A stretch of 64,000 bases of DNA from Beggiatoa leptomitoformis (GTDB lineage Bacteria > Pseudomonadota > Gammaproteobacteria > Beggiatoales > Beggiatoaceae). Below, one piece after another: positions 9,920 to 18,661 of this stretch. A program made the position numbers and the translations under genes. The DNA lies in contig NZ_CP012373.2 of assembly GCF_001305575.3 (NCBI RefSeq), forward strand, positions 3,110,261 to 3,174,260, given 5' to 3'. Below the pieces are notes generated by a model. The model searched no databases. It was given only the letters and a program-made list of their open reading frames with translations, and was not told where the DNA came from. Positions within the stretch are counted from its first letter, which is position 1. Every line of letters begins with the position of its first letter.

Positions 9920-10669
9920 ATGAAAGTATTAGTTGCGGTTAAACGTGTCGTTGATTACAACGTAAAAATACGGGTTAAAGCGGATGGTTCTGATGTTGAT
10001 ATTGCAAATGTCAAAATGTCGATAAATCCCTTTGATGAAATTGCAGTTGAAGAAGCTGTGCGCTTGCAAGAGGCAGGTATTGCTACAGAAGTCGTGCTTG
10101 TATCCTTAGGTGTTCCACAATGTCAAGAGACATTGAGAGCGGGATTAGCAATGGGCGGCGACCGTGCCATTTTGGTGGAAACTACCACAGAATTACAGCC
10201 CTTAGCCGTTGCTAAGTTATTAAAAGCGGTTGTAGATAAAGAACAGCCGCAATTGGTTATTTTAGGCAAACAAGCCATAGATGATGATGCGAATCAGACA
10301 GGGCAAATGTTAGCGGCATTGTTGGGTTGGGGACAAGGGACGTTTGCTTCTAAAATCACGGTTCAAGCGGATAAATTAGAGGTTGTTCGCGAGGTTGATG
10401 GTGGTTTAGAAACAATTAAGCTTAATTTACCTGCGATTGTCACGGCTGATTTGCGCTTGAACGAGCCACGTTATGTAAAATTACCTAATATTATGAAGGC
10501 AAAGAAAAAACCTTTAGAGGTCTTAACGCCTGAACAATTGGGGGTTGATGTAACACCACGTCTTGTAACACTTAAAGTGCAAGAACCTGCAGGACGGAAG
10601 GCGGGTATTAAAGTCGCTGATGTAAAAGAACTTGTTAATAAACTGAAAAACGAAGCAAAGGTTATCTAA
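9920..10669 (+). CDS. etfB: Electron transfer flavoprotein beta subunit
   Basis: A 249-residue EtfB/FixA-family protein. The N-terminus [15 protein letters not shown] and the segment [15 protein letters not shown] are characteristic, as is [17 protein letters not shown], which contributes to the AMP-binding site of ETF beta. With EtfA it forms the FAD-containing heterodimer that accepts electrons from acyl-CoA and other dehydrogenases and passes them to the quinone pool through ETF:quinone oxidoreductase. No dehydrogenase or oxidoreductase partner is in the window. The stop codon is immediately followed by the etfA start codon, implying translational coupling and fixed subunit stoichiometry. 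Confidence 0.95.
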   Translation: MKVLVAVKRVVDYNVKIRVKADGSDVDIANVKMSINPFDEIAVEEAVRLQEAGIATEVVLVSLGVPQCQETLRAGLAMGGDRAILVETTTELQPLAVAKLLKAVVDKEQPQLVILGKQAIDDDANQTGQMLAALLGWGQGTFASKITVQADKLEVVREVDGGLETIKLNLPAIVTADLRLNEPRYVKLPNIMKAKKKPLEVLTPEQLGVDVTPRLVTLKVQEPAGRKAGIKVADVKELVNKLKNEAKVI

Positions 10670-11602
10670 ATGCGTATCCTCGTCATTGCTGAACATGATA
10701 ATAATAGCCTTAAAGCCAGTACTTTAAACACGCTTAAAGCCGCGAGTTTAGTCGGTGGGGATATTCACGTATTGGTTGCAGGGCATAATGCGCAATCTGT
10801 CGCGCAAGCAGTTGCAACAGTTGCAGGAGTCAGTAAGGTTTTGCATGTAGAAGCCCCGTATTATGCGAATCCATTAGCTGAAAGTTTTGCTGATTTAATC
10901 CTGTCTATTGCCAAGAATTACAGTCATTTATTTGCAGCAGCGACTACGTTCGGAAAAAATGTTATGCCGCGTGTTGCTGCATTATTAGATGTTGCACAAT
11001 TATCTGAAATTAGTGCGGTTATTAGTGCTGATACGTTCGTGCGTCCTATTTTTGCGGGTAATGTTTTAGCAACCGTGCAATCTAAAGATGCTATTAAAGT
11101 TATTACGGTACGGATTACCAATTTTGAAGCAGCAAGCACGGGTAATGCGTCTGCACCGATTGAAAGCATCAGCGCGGTTGCTGATAACTCACGCGCTCAA
11201 TTTGTCAGTCAAGCCTTAAGTAAATCGGAACGTCCCGAATTAACGAATGCTCGAGTTGTTATTTCGGGTGGTCGTGGCATGGCAAGTGGTGAGAATTTCT
11301 ATTTGTTAGAAAAAATCGCGGATAAACTCAATGCGGCAATTGGTGCATCACGTGCGGCAGTGGACGCGGGTTTTGTGCCGAATGATTATCAGGTGGGACA
11401 AACAGGTAAAGTTGTCGCGCCAGAGTTATATATTGCGGTTGGTATTTCAGGTGCTATTCAACACTTAGCAGGGATGAAAGACAGCAAAGTCATTGTTGCG
11501 ATTAATAAAGACGAAGAAGCCCCTATTTTCCAAGTAGCTGATTATGGACTTGTTGGAGATTTATTTACATTATTACCTGAATTGGAAAAAGAATTAGGAT
11601 AG
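10670..11602 (+). CDS. etfA: Electron transfer flavoprotein alpha subunit
   Basis: A 310-residue EtfA/FixB protein. The FAD-binding C-terminal domain is plain: [12 protein letters not shown], then [16 protein letters not shown] and [14 protein letters not shown], then [20 protein letters not shown]. The N-terminal Rossmann-like half is complete and the length is normal. The ATG directly abuts the etfB stop codon. A strong terminator follows 44 nt after the stop. The two subunits together carry one FAD and one AMP. No unusual feature. Confidence 0.95.
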   Translation: MRILVIAEHDNNSLKASTLNTLKAASLVGGDIHVLVAGHNAQSVAQAVATVAGVSKVLHVEAPYYANPLAESFADLILSIAKNYSHLFAAATTFGKNVMPRVAALLDVAQLSEISAVISADTFVRPIFAGNVLATVQSKDAIKVITVRITNFEAASTGNASAPIESISAVADNSRAQFVSQALSKSERPELTNARVVISGGRGMASGENFYLLEKIADKLNAAIGASRAAVDAGFVPNDYQVGQTGKVVAPELYIAVGISGAIQHLAGMKDSKVIVAINKDEEAPIFQVADYGLVGDLFTLLPELEKELG

Positions 11603-11646
11603 CTTTATCGTCAATGTATCTTTAGTATTTATACGCTGGCTTGTAT

Positions 11647-11684
11647 AAAAACCGTGTAACGTTTTATGCGTTATGCGGTTTTTT
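11647..11684 (+). terminator. Terminator of etfBA
   Basis: AAAAACCG and CGGTTTTTT form the outer stem and TAACG/CGTTA the inner stem, followed by the T tract. It lies 44 nt downstream of etfA. Confidence 0.85.
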
Positions 11685-11792
11685 ATTGTTTGTGTGTAAT
11701 TTTCCATCATCATCTTGATTTTGTAATTGTTTAAACAAGTTCATCAAGCAATGGCAATATATAGTAACCGTATTTTAAAAAGAGAATAAGAA

Positions 11793-11852
11793 ATGACCTA
11801 TTCAATAGATTTCCGTAAAAAAGTATTAAAAGTGAAACAAGAAGAAAATCTT
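11793..11852 (+). pseudogene. N-terminal remnant of an IS630-family transposase
   Basis: Twenty codons beginning MTYSIDFRKKVLKVKQEEN match the conserved start of IS630-type transposases, the first helix of the DNA-binding domain. The homology stops abruptly at 11853 where a palindromic repeat begins; the rest of the transposase is missing. A ribosome-binding-like AGAGAATAAGAA precedes the ATG, but the product cannot be functional. Confidence 0.7.
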
Positions 11853-11996
11853 GCTCGTTACCAAGTTTCACTTGGTAATGCCTATTCGCCAAGCTCTGCT
11901 TGGCGGGTACTTGAACGCCCCACGCTTAAATCCGCTTGTACTCGGCAAGCGGAGCTTGCAAAGCAGGCATTACCAAGCAGAGCTTGGTAACGAGCA
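11853..11996. repeat. Nested palindrome array inside the IS630-type remnant
   Basis: The 144-nt block begins with GCTCGTTACCAAG and ends with the exact inverse CTTGGTAACGAGC. Between them are at least four smaller palindromes of the type CCAAG-N5-CTTGG, for example CCAAGTTTCACTTGG, CCAAGCTCTGCTTGG and TTACCAAG-cagag-CTTGGTAA. This looks like a self-folding repetitive unit that inserted into the transposase remnant. No coding role is plausible although short frames cross it. Confidence 0.75.
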
Positions 11997-12093
11997 AATT
12001 GTTCTATTGATGCGCTCTTTTTACTCATATTCTATTTAATCTTTTTATAGTACTGTTGCTATAGCCCCAATTAGCTGCAAAATAAAACCCGCC

Positions 12094-12951
12094 TTACAAC
12101 TTTCTTGCAAAAACGGCTAACCCAATTCCACCTAAAATTAATGTGCTGGAAATGAATAAATGCAAACTCAATACTTCACCTAAGAAAATAATTCCCGCCA
12201 TTGCCGCAATAATCGGCACGGACAATTGCACGGTTGCCGCCCGAGTTGCCGTGAGTCCTGTTAATGCGGTGTACCAAATCGCATAACCTATCCCCGATGC
12301 AAAAGCCCCTGATAAAATCGCTAAAACAATGCCTTGTACTGAGTAAGTAGCCGTTTGCCACAGAATAGCACTGACAATAATGGTAAAAGGTAAAGTACCA
12401 ATAAAGTTTTTTGCTGTTGCCGTAATTGGATGATGCACACCACGCCCGCGCAAGGAATATCCCCCCCATGCAATGCCAGCAACTGCCATAAGTAACGAAC
12501 CCAATAATGGTGGCGCGTTTAATGAGGGAAATACTAGATAAATTAAACCGATAATCGCAAAAATAAGTCCAATCCATTCAATAAAATGGGGTCTTTCTCC
12601 ACGCCACAATGCGACACTAATCATCGTCGCCTGTACAGCACCAAATAAAATTAACGCGCCTGTGCCTGTTGTTAAATATTGGTAAGCAAAAGAAAAAGTA
12701 ATTGCGTATAAAAATAATAACCCCGCAGAAAAATAATCCATGCGCACGGCTTGCCATGTTGATTTTTTAAATAGAAAACTAATGCTAGCAAGGGTTATCG
12801 CGCCAGAAATCAAGCGAATCATGGTAAAACTTGCACCGTCGATTAATTGCCCGCCTAATGCCATACGGCAAAACAATGAATTAGCGGCAAAAGCGAATAA
12901 AGCTAACAGTGTGTATAATAAAATATTGTGTGGTCTGTCATGTGTATCCAT
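12094..12951 (-). CDS. EamA/DMT-family membrane transporter
   Basis: A 285-residue, very hydrophobic protein with about ten predicted membrane helices in two repeated halves, the arrangement of drug/metabolite transporters (EamA domains). The first half begins with LLYTLLALFAFAANSLFCRMAL, and the second half repeats the pattern with GTGALILFGAVQATMIS and later AGIIFLGEVLSLHLFISS, which includes the conserved helix-9 glutamate-leucine segment. The substrate cannot be told from sequence; members export amino acids, metabolites or drugs. The gene reads away from the sensor-kinase gene's 3' end 35 nt upstream and is the last gene on this strand here, so it may share that transcript. Confidence 0.85.
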   Translation of the reverse strand: MDTHDRPHNILLYTLLALFAFAANSLFCRMALGGQLIDGASFTMIRLISGAITLASISFLFKKSTWQAVRMDYFSAGLLFLYAITFSFAYQYLTTGTGALILFGAVQATMISVALWRGERPHFIEWIGLIFAIIGLIYLVFPSLNAPPLLGSLLMAVAGIAWGGYSLRGRGVHHPITATAKNFIGTLPFTIIVSAILWQTATYSVQGIVLAILSGAFASGIGYAIWYTALTGLTATRAATVQLSVPIIAAMAGIIFLGEVLSLHLFISSTLILGGIGLAVFARKL

Positions 12952-12986
12952 TGTTTTACCTGAATTAAAGTTGTTAGTATTGGGTT

Positions 12987-15734
12987 TTAACCATGGTTAG
13001 GTAATAAAACATAGTTTGGTAAACGAATAATAAATTTAACTCCACCGACTGCAATATTTTCTGCCCAAATTTTCCCACCATGTTGTTCAACAATACGTTG
13101 GCAAATGGTCAATCCTAACCCTGTTCCTTTGGGCTTTCCTGCTTGTTGGTCATCTACTTGATGAAATTTTTCAAAGACTTTCTGTAAATGTGTTGCGGGA
13201 ATACCCGAGCCATTATCTTCTACTTCAATGTTTAACCATTGTTTTTCTGATAATAATCGTACGATGACTTGACCAGTCTCTGCTTCAGTAAATTTGCTGG
13301 CATTGGATAATAAATTAATCAGCACTTGAATCAAACGGTCGCGGTCAACTTCTGCTAACAAGGCATTTTCAGGTAATTGTGGTAGAAGATGAATGTGACG
13401 CTCATGAAATAATTGGCTAACTGCCGCACAAGCGGTTGTAATCAACTCCCGCAAATCGTGTGTGGATTTATGCCACTCCATCCGTCCTGATTCAATTTTT
13501 GCCAAGTCTAAAACATCATTGATTAAACGGGTTAAACGTTCTGCTTCTTTAACAATGATATCCAAAAACTGCTGGCGTTGTTCGAGGTCTATGGTTGGAT
13601 TATTTAACAAAATTTCTGAGAATGCACGAATCGAGGTTAGTGGCGTGCGCAATTCATGGCTGACAGTCGCTACAAATTCGTCTTTTAAATGGTCTAGCTC
13701 CTGTAATCGCTCATTGACAGTCCGTAGCTCACGGGTTGCCATTTCTAATTCGTGCGATTTTTGCTCCAATTGTCGGCTGTAGGCTCTCACTTGAGAAGTT
13801 TCTTCTAAAATTTGTAAAACATCTTGCACACTTAATGGTTCTCCTTTAATAACAGAGGCAACCATGATGTGTGCAGAAGCCGAGCCTATCGCACCGGTTA
13901 ATAGCTGTTCTACAAAAGTGATAAGCTGTGGTGTTGTAGGTGTTTGCTCATTGAGATTAAACTTTTTTTGTTGCGCATAGTTTTTAAAAGCTTGATTAGT
14001 CTTTTCTTCCCCAAGAAAACGTATTGTTAAGGCTTTTAAATCGGCAATATTTCCTTGTCCATGTCGATAGTAAATTTGTTCGTTGCGTTCTGTGTGGAAA
14101 ACATCGACAAATAAGCTAGCTTGTAATCGTTCTAGCGTGCGTTTGTGTGAGAACAACGACACAATAATTAAGCCGAGTAGATTAAAAAATAAACTCCAAA
14201 AAACAGCATGTGTAATATTATCTAATCCTGTTAATCCAAAAAGTTGATAAGGTTTTAATAGTGCAATGTTTAATAAGCCTTTTTCAATAAAATCCATTGA
14301 TAACCAACCCGATTTTGCAAATGCGGGCAGCAGTAGCGTGTAGCTCCAAATAAAAAAACCCATGCTCAATCCAACCAATGCACCTTGACGATTTGCGCCT
14401 TTCCAGTAAATTCCAAGAAAGATTGCAGGGGCGAATTGTGCCGCCGCCGCGAAAGAAACTAATCCAATAGTTACCAGCGCGTAGGATTCACCAATAAGTC
14501 GGTAATAACCATATCCTAGTAATAAAATACAGGCGATGGTGCAACGACGGATAAGAAGTAATAAACGCCCTAAATCTTGGCGGGCACTAAGATTTAATCT
14601 ATTGATACGTAATAGAATAGGCATTAATAGGTCATTACTCACCATTGTTGCAAGCGCGATAGTTTCAACAATAACCATGCTAGCCGCAGCGGATAATCCG
14701 CCGATAAAAACCAAGAGTGTTAGCCCTTCTGCTTTAGCAAACATGGGCAGGGTTAATACATAGGTGTCGGGGTCTATGGCTTGTTGGGTAAATAGGAGTT
14801 GTCCTGCTAACGCAATCGGAAAAACAAAAATATTGATGATTAATAAGTATAAGGGAAATAGCCAACTGGCTGTTTTTAAATGTTGTTCATTGACGTTTTC
14901 GACAACACCGACTTGAAATTGACGTGGCAGGAATAAAATGGAACACATGGATAAAATAATCAGGGTAAACCAGTTGATATAGCCACCGGTAACGCTTTCC
15001 ATCGTCATGCGTTTTTGCAACTCAGGTACAGCAAAGGCTTGTGTAAATAAGTCGGTTGGACCTGTAAATAATCCCCATGTCACAAAAATACCTACCGCTA
15101 AAAAAGCCAGTAATTTAACAATAGATTCAAAGGCTATTGCTGCAACCATGCCCTCATGTCGTTCTGTTGCGTCTAAATGGCGCGTGCCGAATAAAATCGT
15201 AAATATCGCTAAAATCAATGCAATATAAAAAGCAGTATCAAACCAAATAGGACGTAATCCCAGTTGTTTAGGCATCATTAAGATTGGATACTGGCTGACA
15301 ATATCTAAACTGCTGGAAATGGCTTTTAGTTGTAATGCAATATAGGGCAAAATGCCAATAACTGCGATAATTGTGACTAAACCACTTAAACTAGCACTTT
15401 TGCCATAACGTGAGCCGATAAAATCTGCTATCGACGTGATGCGATAGCGGTGAGCAATACGGATAATTTTACGTAAAATCAACCAGAATAAAGCAGCCGT
15501 TAGTGTTGCCCCCAGATAAATAGGTAGAAAACCCATGCCACTGGTCGTTGCACGTCCGACGCTACCGTAAAAACTCCATGCCGTACAATAAATCGCAATA
15601 GACAGGGTGTAAACATAAGGATTGCTGATTAAAGAATGCCCACTGTCTGCGCGCTTATCGCCGTAATAAGCAATGCCGAATAAGATACCTAAATAACTAA
15701 ACGAGACTAATAAAATCACCCAGTGTTGTAACAT
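12987..15734 (-). CDS. CbrA-like sodium:solute symporter / histidine kinase
   Basis: A 915-residue fusion. Residues 1 to about 520 are a sodium:solute symporter domain with some thirteen membrane helices, beginning LLVSFSYLGILFGIAYYGD. A STAC-type linker (around 530-620) is followed by a coiled segment, a HisKA domain with phosphoacceptor H693 in VSHELRTPLTSIR, and a HATPase domain with N box (INLLSNASKF), G1 (VEDNGSGIP) and G2 (GTGLGLTIC). This is the CbrA architecture, in which transport or sensing of a nutrient such as histidine is coupled to phosphorylation of a response regulator controlling carbon/nitrogen balance. No CbrB-type regulator lies next to it. The start overlaps the stop of the small membrane protein gene (TAATG) after a strong AAAGGAGAA ribosome-binding site. 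Confidence 0.85.
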   Translation of the reverse strand: MLQHWVILLVSFSYLGILFGIAYYGDKRADSGHSLISNPYVYTLSIAIYCTAWSFYGSVGRATTSGMGFLPIYLGATLTAALFWLILRKIIRIAHRYRITSIADFIGSRYGKSASLSGLVTIIAVIGILPYIALQLKAISSSLDIVSQYPILMMPKQLGLRPIWFDTAFYIALILAIFTILFGTRHLDATERHEGMVAAIAFESIVKLLAFLAVGIFVTWGLFTGPTDLFTQAFAVPELQKRMTMESVTGGYINWFTLIILSMCSILFLPRQFQVGVVENVNEQHLKTASWLFPLYLLIINIFVFPIALAGQLLFTQQAIDPDTYVLTLPMFAKAEGLTLLVFIGGLSAAASMVIVETIALATMVSNDLLMPILLRINRLNLSARQDLGRLLLLIRRCTIACILLLGYGYYRLIGESYALVTIGLVSFAAAAQFAPAIFLGIYWKGANRQGALVGLSMGFFIWSYTLLLPAFAKSGWLSMDFIEKGLLNIALLKPYQLFGLTGLDNITHAVFWSLFFNLLGLIIVSLFSHKRTLERLQASLFVDVFHTERNEQIYYRHGQGNIADLKALTIRFLGEEKTNQAFKNYAQQKKFNLNEQTPTTPQLITFVEQLLTGAIGSASAHIMVASVIKGEPLSVQDVLQILEETSQVRAYSRQLEQKSHELEMATRELRTVNERLQELDHLKDEFVATVSHELRTPLTSIRAFSEILLNNPTIDLEQRQQFLDIIVKEAERLTRLINDVLDLAKIESGRMEWHKSTHDLRELITTACAAVSQLFHERHIHLLPQLPENALLAEVDRDRLIQVLINLLSNASKFTEAETGQVIVRLLSEKQWLNIEVEDNGSGIPATHLQKVFEKFHQVDDQQAGKPKGTGLGLTICQRIVEQHGGKIWAENIAVGGVKFIIRLPNYVLLPNHG

Positions 15735-15943
15735 TATTCTTCTCCTTTAGGTGTTGAATCAGTTTTATGTAAAATAAGGGCAGTAAATCCAATAAATATC
15801 AACCAAACTATAAATAAATATATATATAATAACGGAATTCCAAATATTAAAATGGCTTGACTGAAAAGAGAAAGTAGGGGATAGATAAATAATAATGTGC
15901 CAAATAAAAGAAGACTGAGTAGATAGCTTGCGGTGGTGTGCAT
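15734..15943 (-). CDS. CbrX-like small membrane protein coupled to the sensor symporter
   Basis: A 69-residue protein with two strongly hydrophobic helices (about residues 7-29 and 33-57) and a charged C-terminus. Its stop codon overlaps the start codon of the symporter-kinase gene by one base (TAATG), and the kinase ribosome-binding site lies in its last codons, so the two are translationally coupled. Pseudomonas cbrA is likewise preceded by a small overlapping membrane-protein gene, cbrX, which makes a CbrX-like subunit or modulator the best call. That equivalence rests on position and topology, since two-helix proteins this short carry little family signal. Confidence 0.6.
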   Translation of the reverse strand: MHTTASYLLSLLLFGTLLFIYPLLSLFSQAILIFGIPLLYIYLFIVWLIFIGFTALILHKTDSTPKGEE

Positions 15944-16138
15944 AAAAATGACCTATTTTCTGGCGTTGTGCTTAACAATGAGTTGACATTACCTGATGTT
16001 TTGCTGAACTTTTAAAAATCATTAAATCATGCAGACAGTTTTATAGGTAGTAAATGCTAAAATGAACCTATTAGGTAAAACAAACACCTGCTGAACGTTT
16101 TTTGTACATCTTTTAGTCAATCCTCTTGAGTCAACATA

Positions 16139-17308
16139 ATGAAACGAATTAAACGATTTTTTTATATGGTCGGATGTGTGTTTTTAATCAGTGTGTTATG
16201 TGGATATGGATACGCCGCTGATAAAGGGACTTATTCAACAGCACCGACATTACATCAGGGGAAAAAGTGGCGGATTGGATATTTAGAAGGGGGTACGTTA
16301 GCCACTTACCCGCTCAATGTTATCGCCATTGTTAAAGGGTTGGAGGAGTTGGAATGGCTATCATTACCTACCATTCCTAAACTTGCGGATTCTAAAGATA
16401 CAAAAGCCTTGTGGCAATGGCTGGTGCAGAATGTAAAAAGTGATTATATCGAATTTGTTGCTGAGGCTTATTGGTCATCTAATTGGGATGAAAAACAACG
16501 CCCTGTAACAAAAGCAACGGTTATTAAATATCTTAATGAAAAACAAGATATTGACTTAATGTTGGCATTAGGTACATGGGCAGGACAAGATTTAGCCAAT
16601 GATGAACATCATGTCGCAACGATTGTCGCCTCTACTTCTGATGCACTGGCTTCAAAAATTATTAAAAGTGCAACCGATTCTGGGTTTGACCATCTTCATG
16701 CAAAAGTGGATGTAACGCGCTTTGAGCGACAAATTCGTTTATTTAATGATGTTGTTAATTTTAAAAAGTTGGGGGTTGTTTACGAGGATACGGACGAAGG
16801 CAGAAGTTTTGCCGCTATTCCAATCATTCAAACCGTTGCAAACGAAAGAAAGTTTGATGTTGTTTCTTGTTATGCCGCATTTTCGGGCGTAGAAATTGCT
16901 GAGGCGGAAAATAATGTGTTGCGTTGTTATAAAGAAATCGCGCCAAAAGTAGAGGCGGTTTATGTCACTATTCATCGTGGTATTACAGCAAAAACGTTAC
17001 CTGTGATAGCGCAAAATTTAATCGATAATAAAGTGGCTAGTTTTGCACAACAAGGCTCAAGCCAAGTGCAAGCAGGCGTTTTACTGAGTATGGCATCCCC
17101 CGGCTTTCAGGACGTTGGACGATTTTATGCGGCAACCATTGCCAAGATTTTTAACGGTGCAAAACCCCGCGAGTTAAGCCAAATTTTTGAGGACCCAATA
17201 CGTATTGCTATTAACATGGCTACGGCTAATTTAATCGGTTTTGAACCCCCAATTGTGATTTTTGGGATTGCCGATGAAATTTATCAAGATATTGAAGTCC
17301 CAAAGTGA
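16139..17308 (+). CDS. ABC-type substrate-binding protein (TrpX/YrpE-like family)
   Basis: A 389-residue exported protein. Residues 1-26 are a signal peptide (basic KRIKR, hydrophobic core, cleavage after SVLCGYGYA or nearby). The mature part has the two-lobed layout of the ABC_sub_bind family: WRIGYLEGGTLATYPLN at the start, KKLGVVYEDTDEGRSFAAI at the lobe switch, and ASFAQQGSSQVQAGVLLSM. The ligand is unknown; relatives bind aromatic amino acids or other small organics. No permease or ATPase gene lies alongside, so it either serves a transporter encoded elsewhere or acts as a periplasmic sensor. It is divergent from the CbrX/CbrA-like pair, with 195 nt between them holding both promoters. 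Confidence 0.75.
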   Translation: MKRIKRFFYMVGCVFLISVLCGYGYAADKGTYSTAPTLHQGKKWRIGYLEGGTLATYPLNVIAIVKGLEELEWLSLPTIPKLADSKDTKALWQWLVQNVKSDYIEFVAEAYWSSNWDEKQRPVTKATVIKYLNEKQDIDLMLALGTWAGQDLANDEHHVATIVASTSDALASKIIKSATDSGFDHLHAKVDVTRFERQIRLFNDVVNFKKLGVVYEDTDEGRSFAAIPIIQTVANERKFDVVSCYAAFSGVEIAEAENNVLRCYKEIAPKVEAVYVTIHRGITAKTLPVIAQNLIDNKVASFAQQGSSQVQAGVLLSMASPGFQDVGRFYAATIAKIFNGAKPRELSQIFEDPIRIAINMATANLIGFEPPIVIFGIADEIYQDIEVPK

Positions 17309-17558
17309 AATATATTGTTTTAAATCAATATATTAAGACAGACAGCACGTAGAGAATTACATGTATTATATTTTATCCCTGTTATTCAGAAAATATTGGG
17401 GAATTTACAACTTCTGTTTAGCTTGACTTGTTGGATTTTACCGTTTGGAGAGCGTTTATAAAACGGTAGGATAGGCTTACACTATTGACCGCATCAAGAC
17501 AAAATCTTGCTTTCTCAAAAAACATGAAAAAGTGGCGTATAACACTAGGAGCGTTAAT

Positions 17559-18524
17559 ATGAAGAAAAAATTATTCGTTATCTATCTAACATCAACATTG
17601 ATGGGAATTAGCTTTGCTAGTTATGCGGTGGAGGACTCCGCGCCTAAAGCAACTTTACACAGCGCAACCAGTGGGGCAAACGTTCCTGTTATGCCAGAAC
17701 CCAGTGTGCAAGAGGCTCCTGAACCGCACATTGTGCCTGATAAAGAAAGCAAACGGGTTAAACGGGTAAAAAATGAAGGGGATAAAACCAATAAAACCGT
17801 TGCAACAGCGAATACTCAAGCCCCTGCAACGACTGAGACAGCTAAATCGGAGCTTGCCGCTAAATCTGAGGCGGTTGTCCCTTTAAAAACTGAGCAGACA
17901 GCGACTTCTCCAACACCTGCGAAAGAGGATGAGAAAAAAGAAGATGAGAAAAAAGAGGTGGTGAAAGCGACCGAAGCCACTGAACCCAGTCCTACGTCAG
18001 AAGTGAAAACCAGCGTTGCTCCCGATACGACACCCCCCGCCGTAGATGTACCAAAAGTGGACGCAAAGACCACAGACGCACCCATAAAAGACGCGCCCAT
18101 AAAAACGGAGTTAACCCCAACAGCGGCAGATAAACCACCTGTAGCAGACGCATCAGGGTCTGATGAGGAGAATACTGATAAGGCAATGGCGAGTGGTGAT
18201 GAAGAGAAGGCGAAGCCCGCGCCAGTAAAAAAGACGCAGTCTCACGCAAGAGGGGCAAAACCCGCGACGGTTAGTAAAAAAAGCGTGACAACTGTTAATA
18301 AGCCTGTTGTTAGTAAATCTGTTAAAAGCAAATCAGCCGTAACAAAAAAACCAACAACAGCAACGAAAAGCAAGTTGCAATCAACGGTTAAAAGTAAGGC
18401 GAAAGCACCTGTAAAAACAACAGCAACAACAAAGAAACCCAGCAGTAAAAAACCCAGTGTGATAAAGCCGTTAGTCACCACGAAAGCAAAAACCAAAACC
18501 AATAAGGCGACTAAGGATAAGTAG
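17559..18524 (+). CDS. Exported Lys/Ala/Pro/Thr-rich disordered protein
   Basis: I place the start at the ATG at 17559 because AGGAG precedes it by 8 nt and a normal signal peptide follows (MKKKLFVIYLTSTLMGISFA). A longer frame from a GTG at 17532 has neither. The 321-residue product has no globular domain: an acidic middle part with DEKKE repeats and DAPIKDAPIK, then a C-terminal third of Lys, Ala, Thr, Pro and Ser that resembles histone H1 or PAKKA-type tails. Such tails bind DNA or other polyanions, but the signal peptide puts this one in the periplasm or outside. Function unknown. It stands alone, with a 250-nt leader upstream and a probable terminator downstream. Confidence 0.75.
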   Translation: MKKKLFVIYLTSTLMGISFASYAVEDSAPKATLHSATSGANVPVMPEPSVQEAPEPHIVPDKESKRVKRVKNEGDKTNKTVATANTQAPATTETAKSELAAKSEAVVPLKTEQTATSPTPAKEDEKKEDEKKEVVKATEATEPSPTSEVKTSVAPDTTPPAVDVPKVDAKTTDAPIKDAPIKTELTPTAADKPPVADASGSDEENTDKAMASGDEEKAKPAPVKKTQSHARGAKPATVSKKSVTTVNKPVVSKSVKSKSAVTKKPTTATKSKLQSTVKSKAKAPVKTTATTKKPSSKKPSVIKPLVTTKAKTKTNKATKDK

Positions 18525-18534
18525 GTGGCAATGT

Positions 18535-18560
18535 AGGTGCGGGTGTGTTCGCACCTATTT
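18535..18560 (+). terminator. Probable terminator after the Lys-rich protein gene
   Basis: AGGTGCG pairs with CGCACCT over an 8-nt loop and is followed by ATTTT. The hairpin is strong and the T run short, so termination efficiency is uncertain. Confidence 0.55.
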
Positions 18561-18661
18561 TGTCGCTTATGTTATGGTTTATAGAACGCAGTTGAAATTT
18601 TCTATGGTGTTTATACGGTTATTTTTTATTAATATCGTTCTCTTGGCTTTAAGACCGCTTG

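Larger units (their letters stand above)
11760..12063. mobile_element. Decayed IS630-type miniature element
   Basis: Terminal inverted repeats of 23 nt lie at 11760-11782 (TATAGTAACCGTATTTT...) and 12041-12063 (...GTACTGTTGCTATA), matching at 19 of 23 positions; both ends carry TA, the target dinucleotide of IS630/Tc1-mariner elements. Inside is only the first 20 codons of an IS630-type transposase and a palindrome array. At about 304 bp it cannot be autonomous. The repeats are seen directly; the family assignment rests on the transposase N-terminus and the TA ends. Confidence 0.7.

Noticed and set aside
11793-12039. Two short overlapping frames as small genes
   Set aside because: Both cross the palindrome array; only the first 20 codons resemble a protein, and that is a transposase remnant.
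17816-18502. Antisense frames rich in Val, Ala and Phe
   Set aside because: They are by-products of the Lys/Ala/Thr-rich repeat composition of the plus-strand gene.
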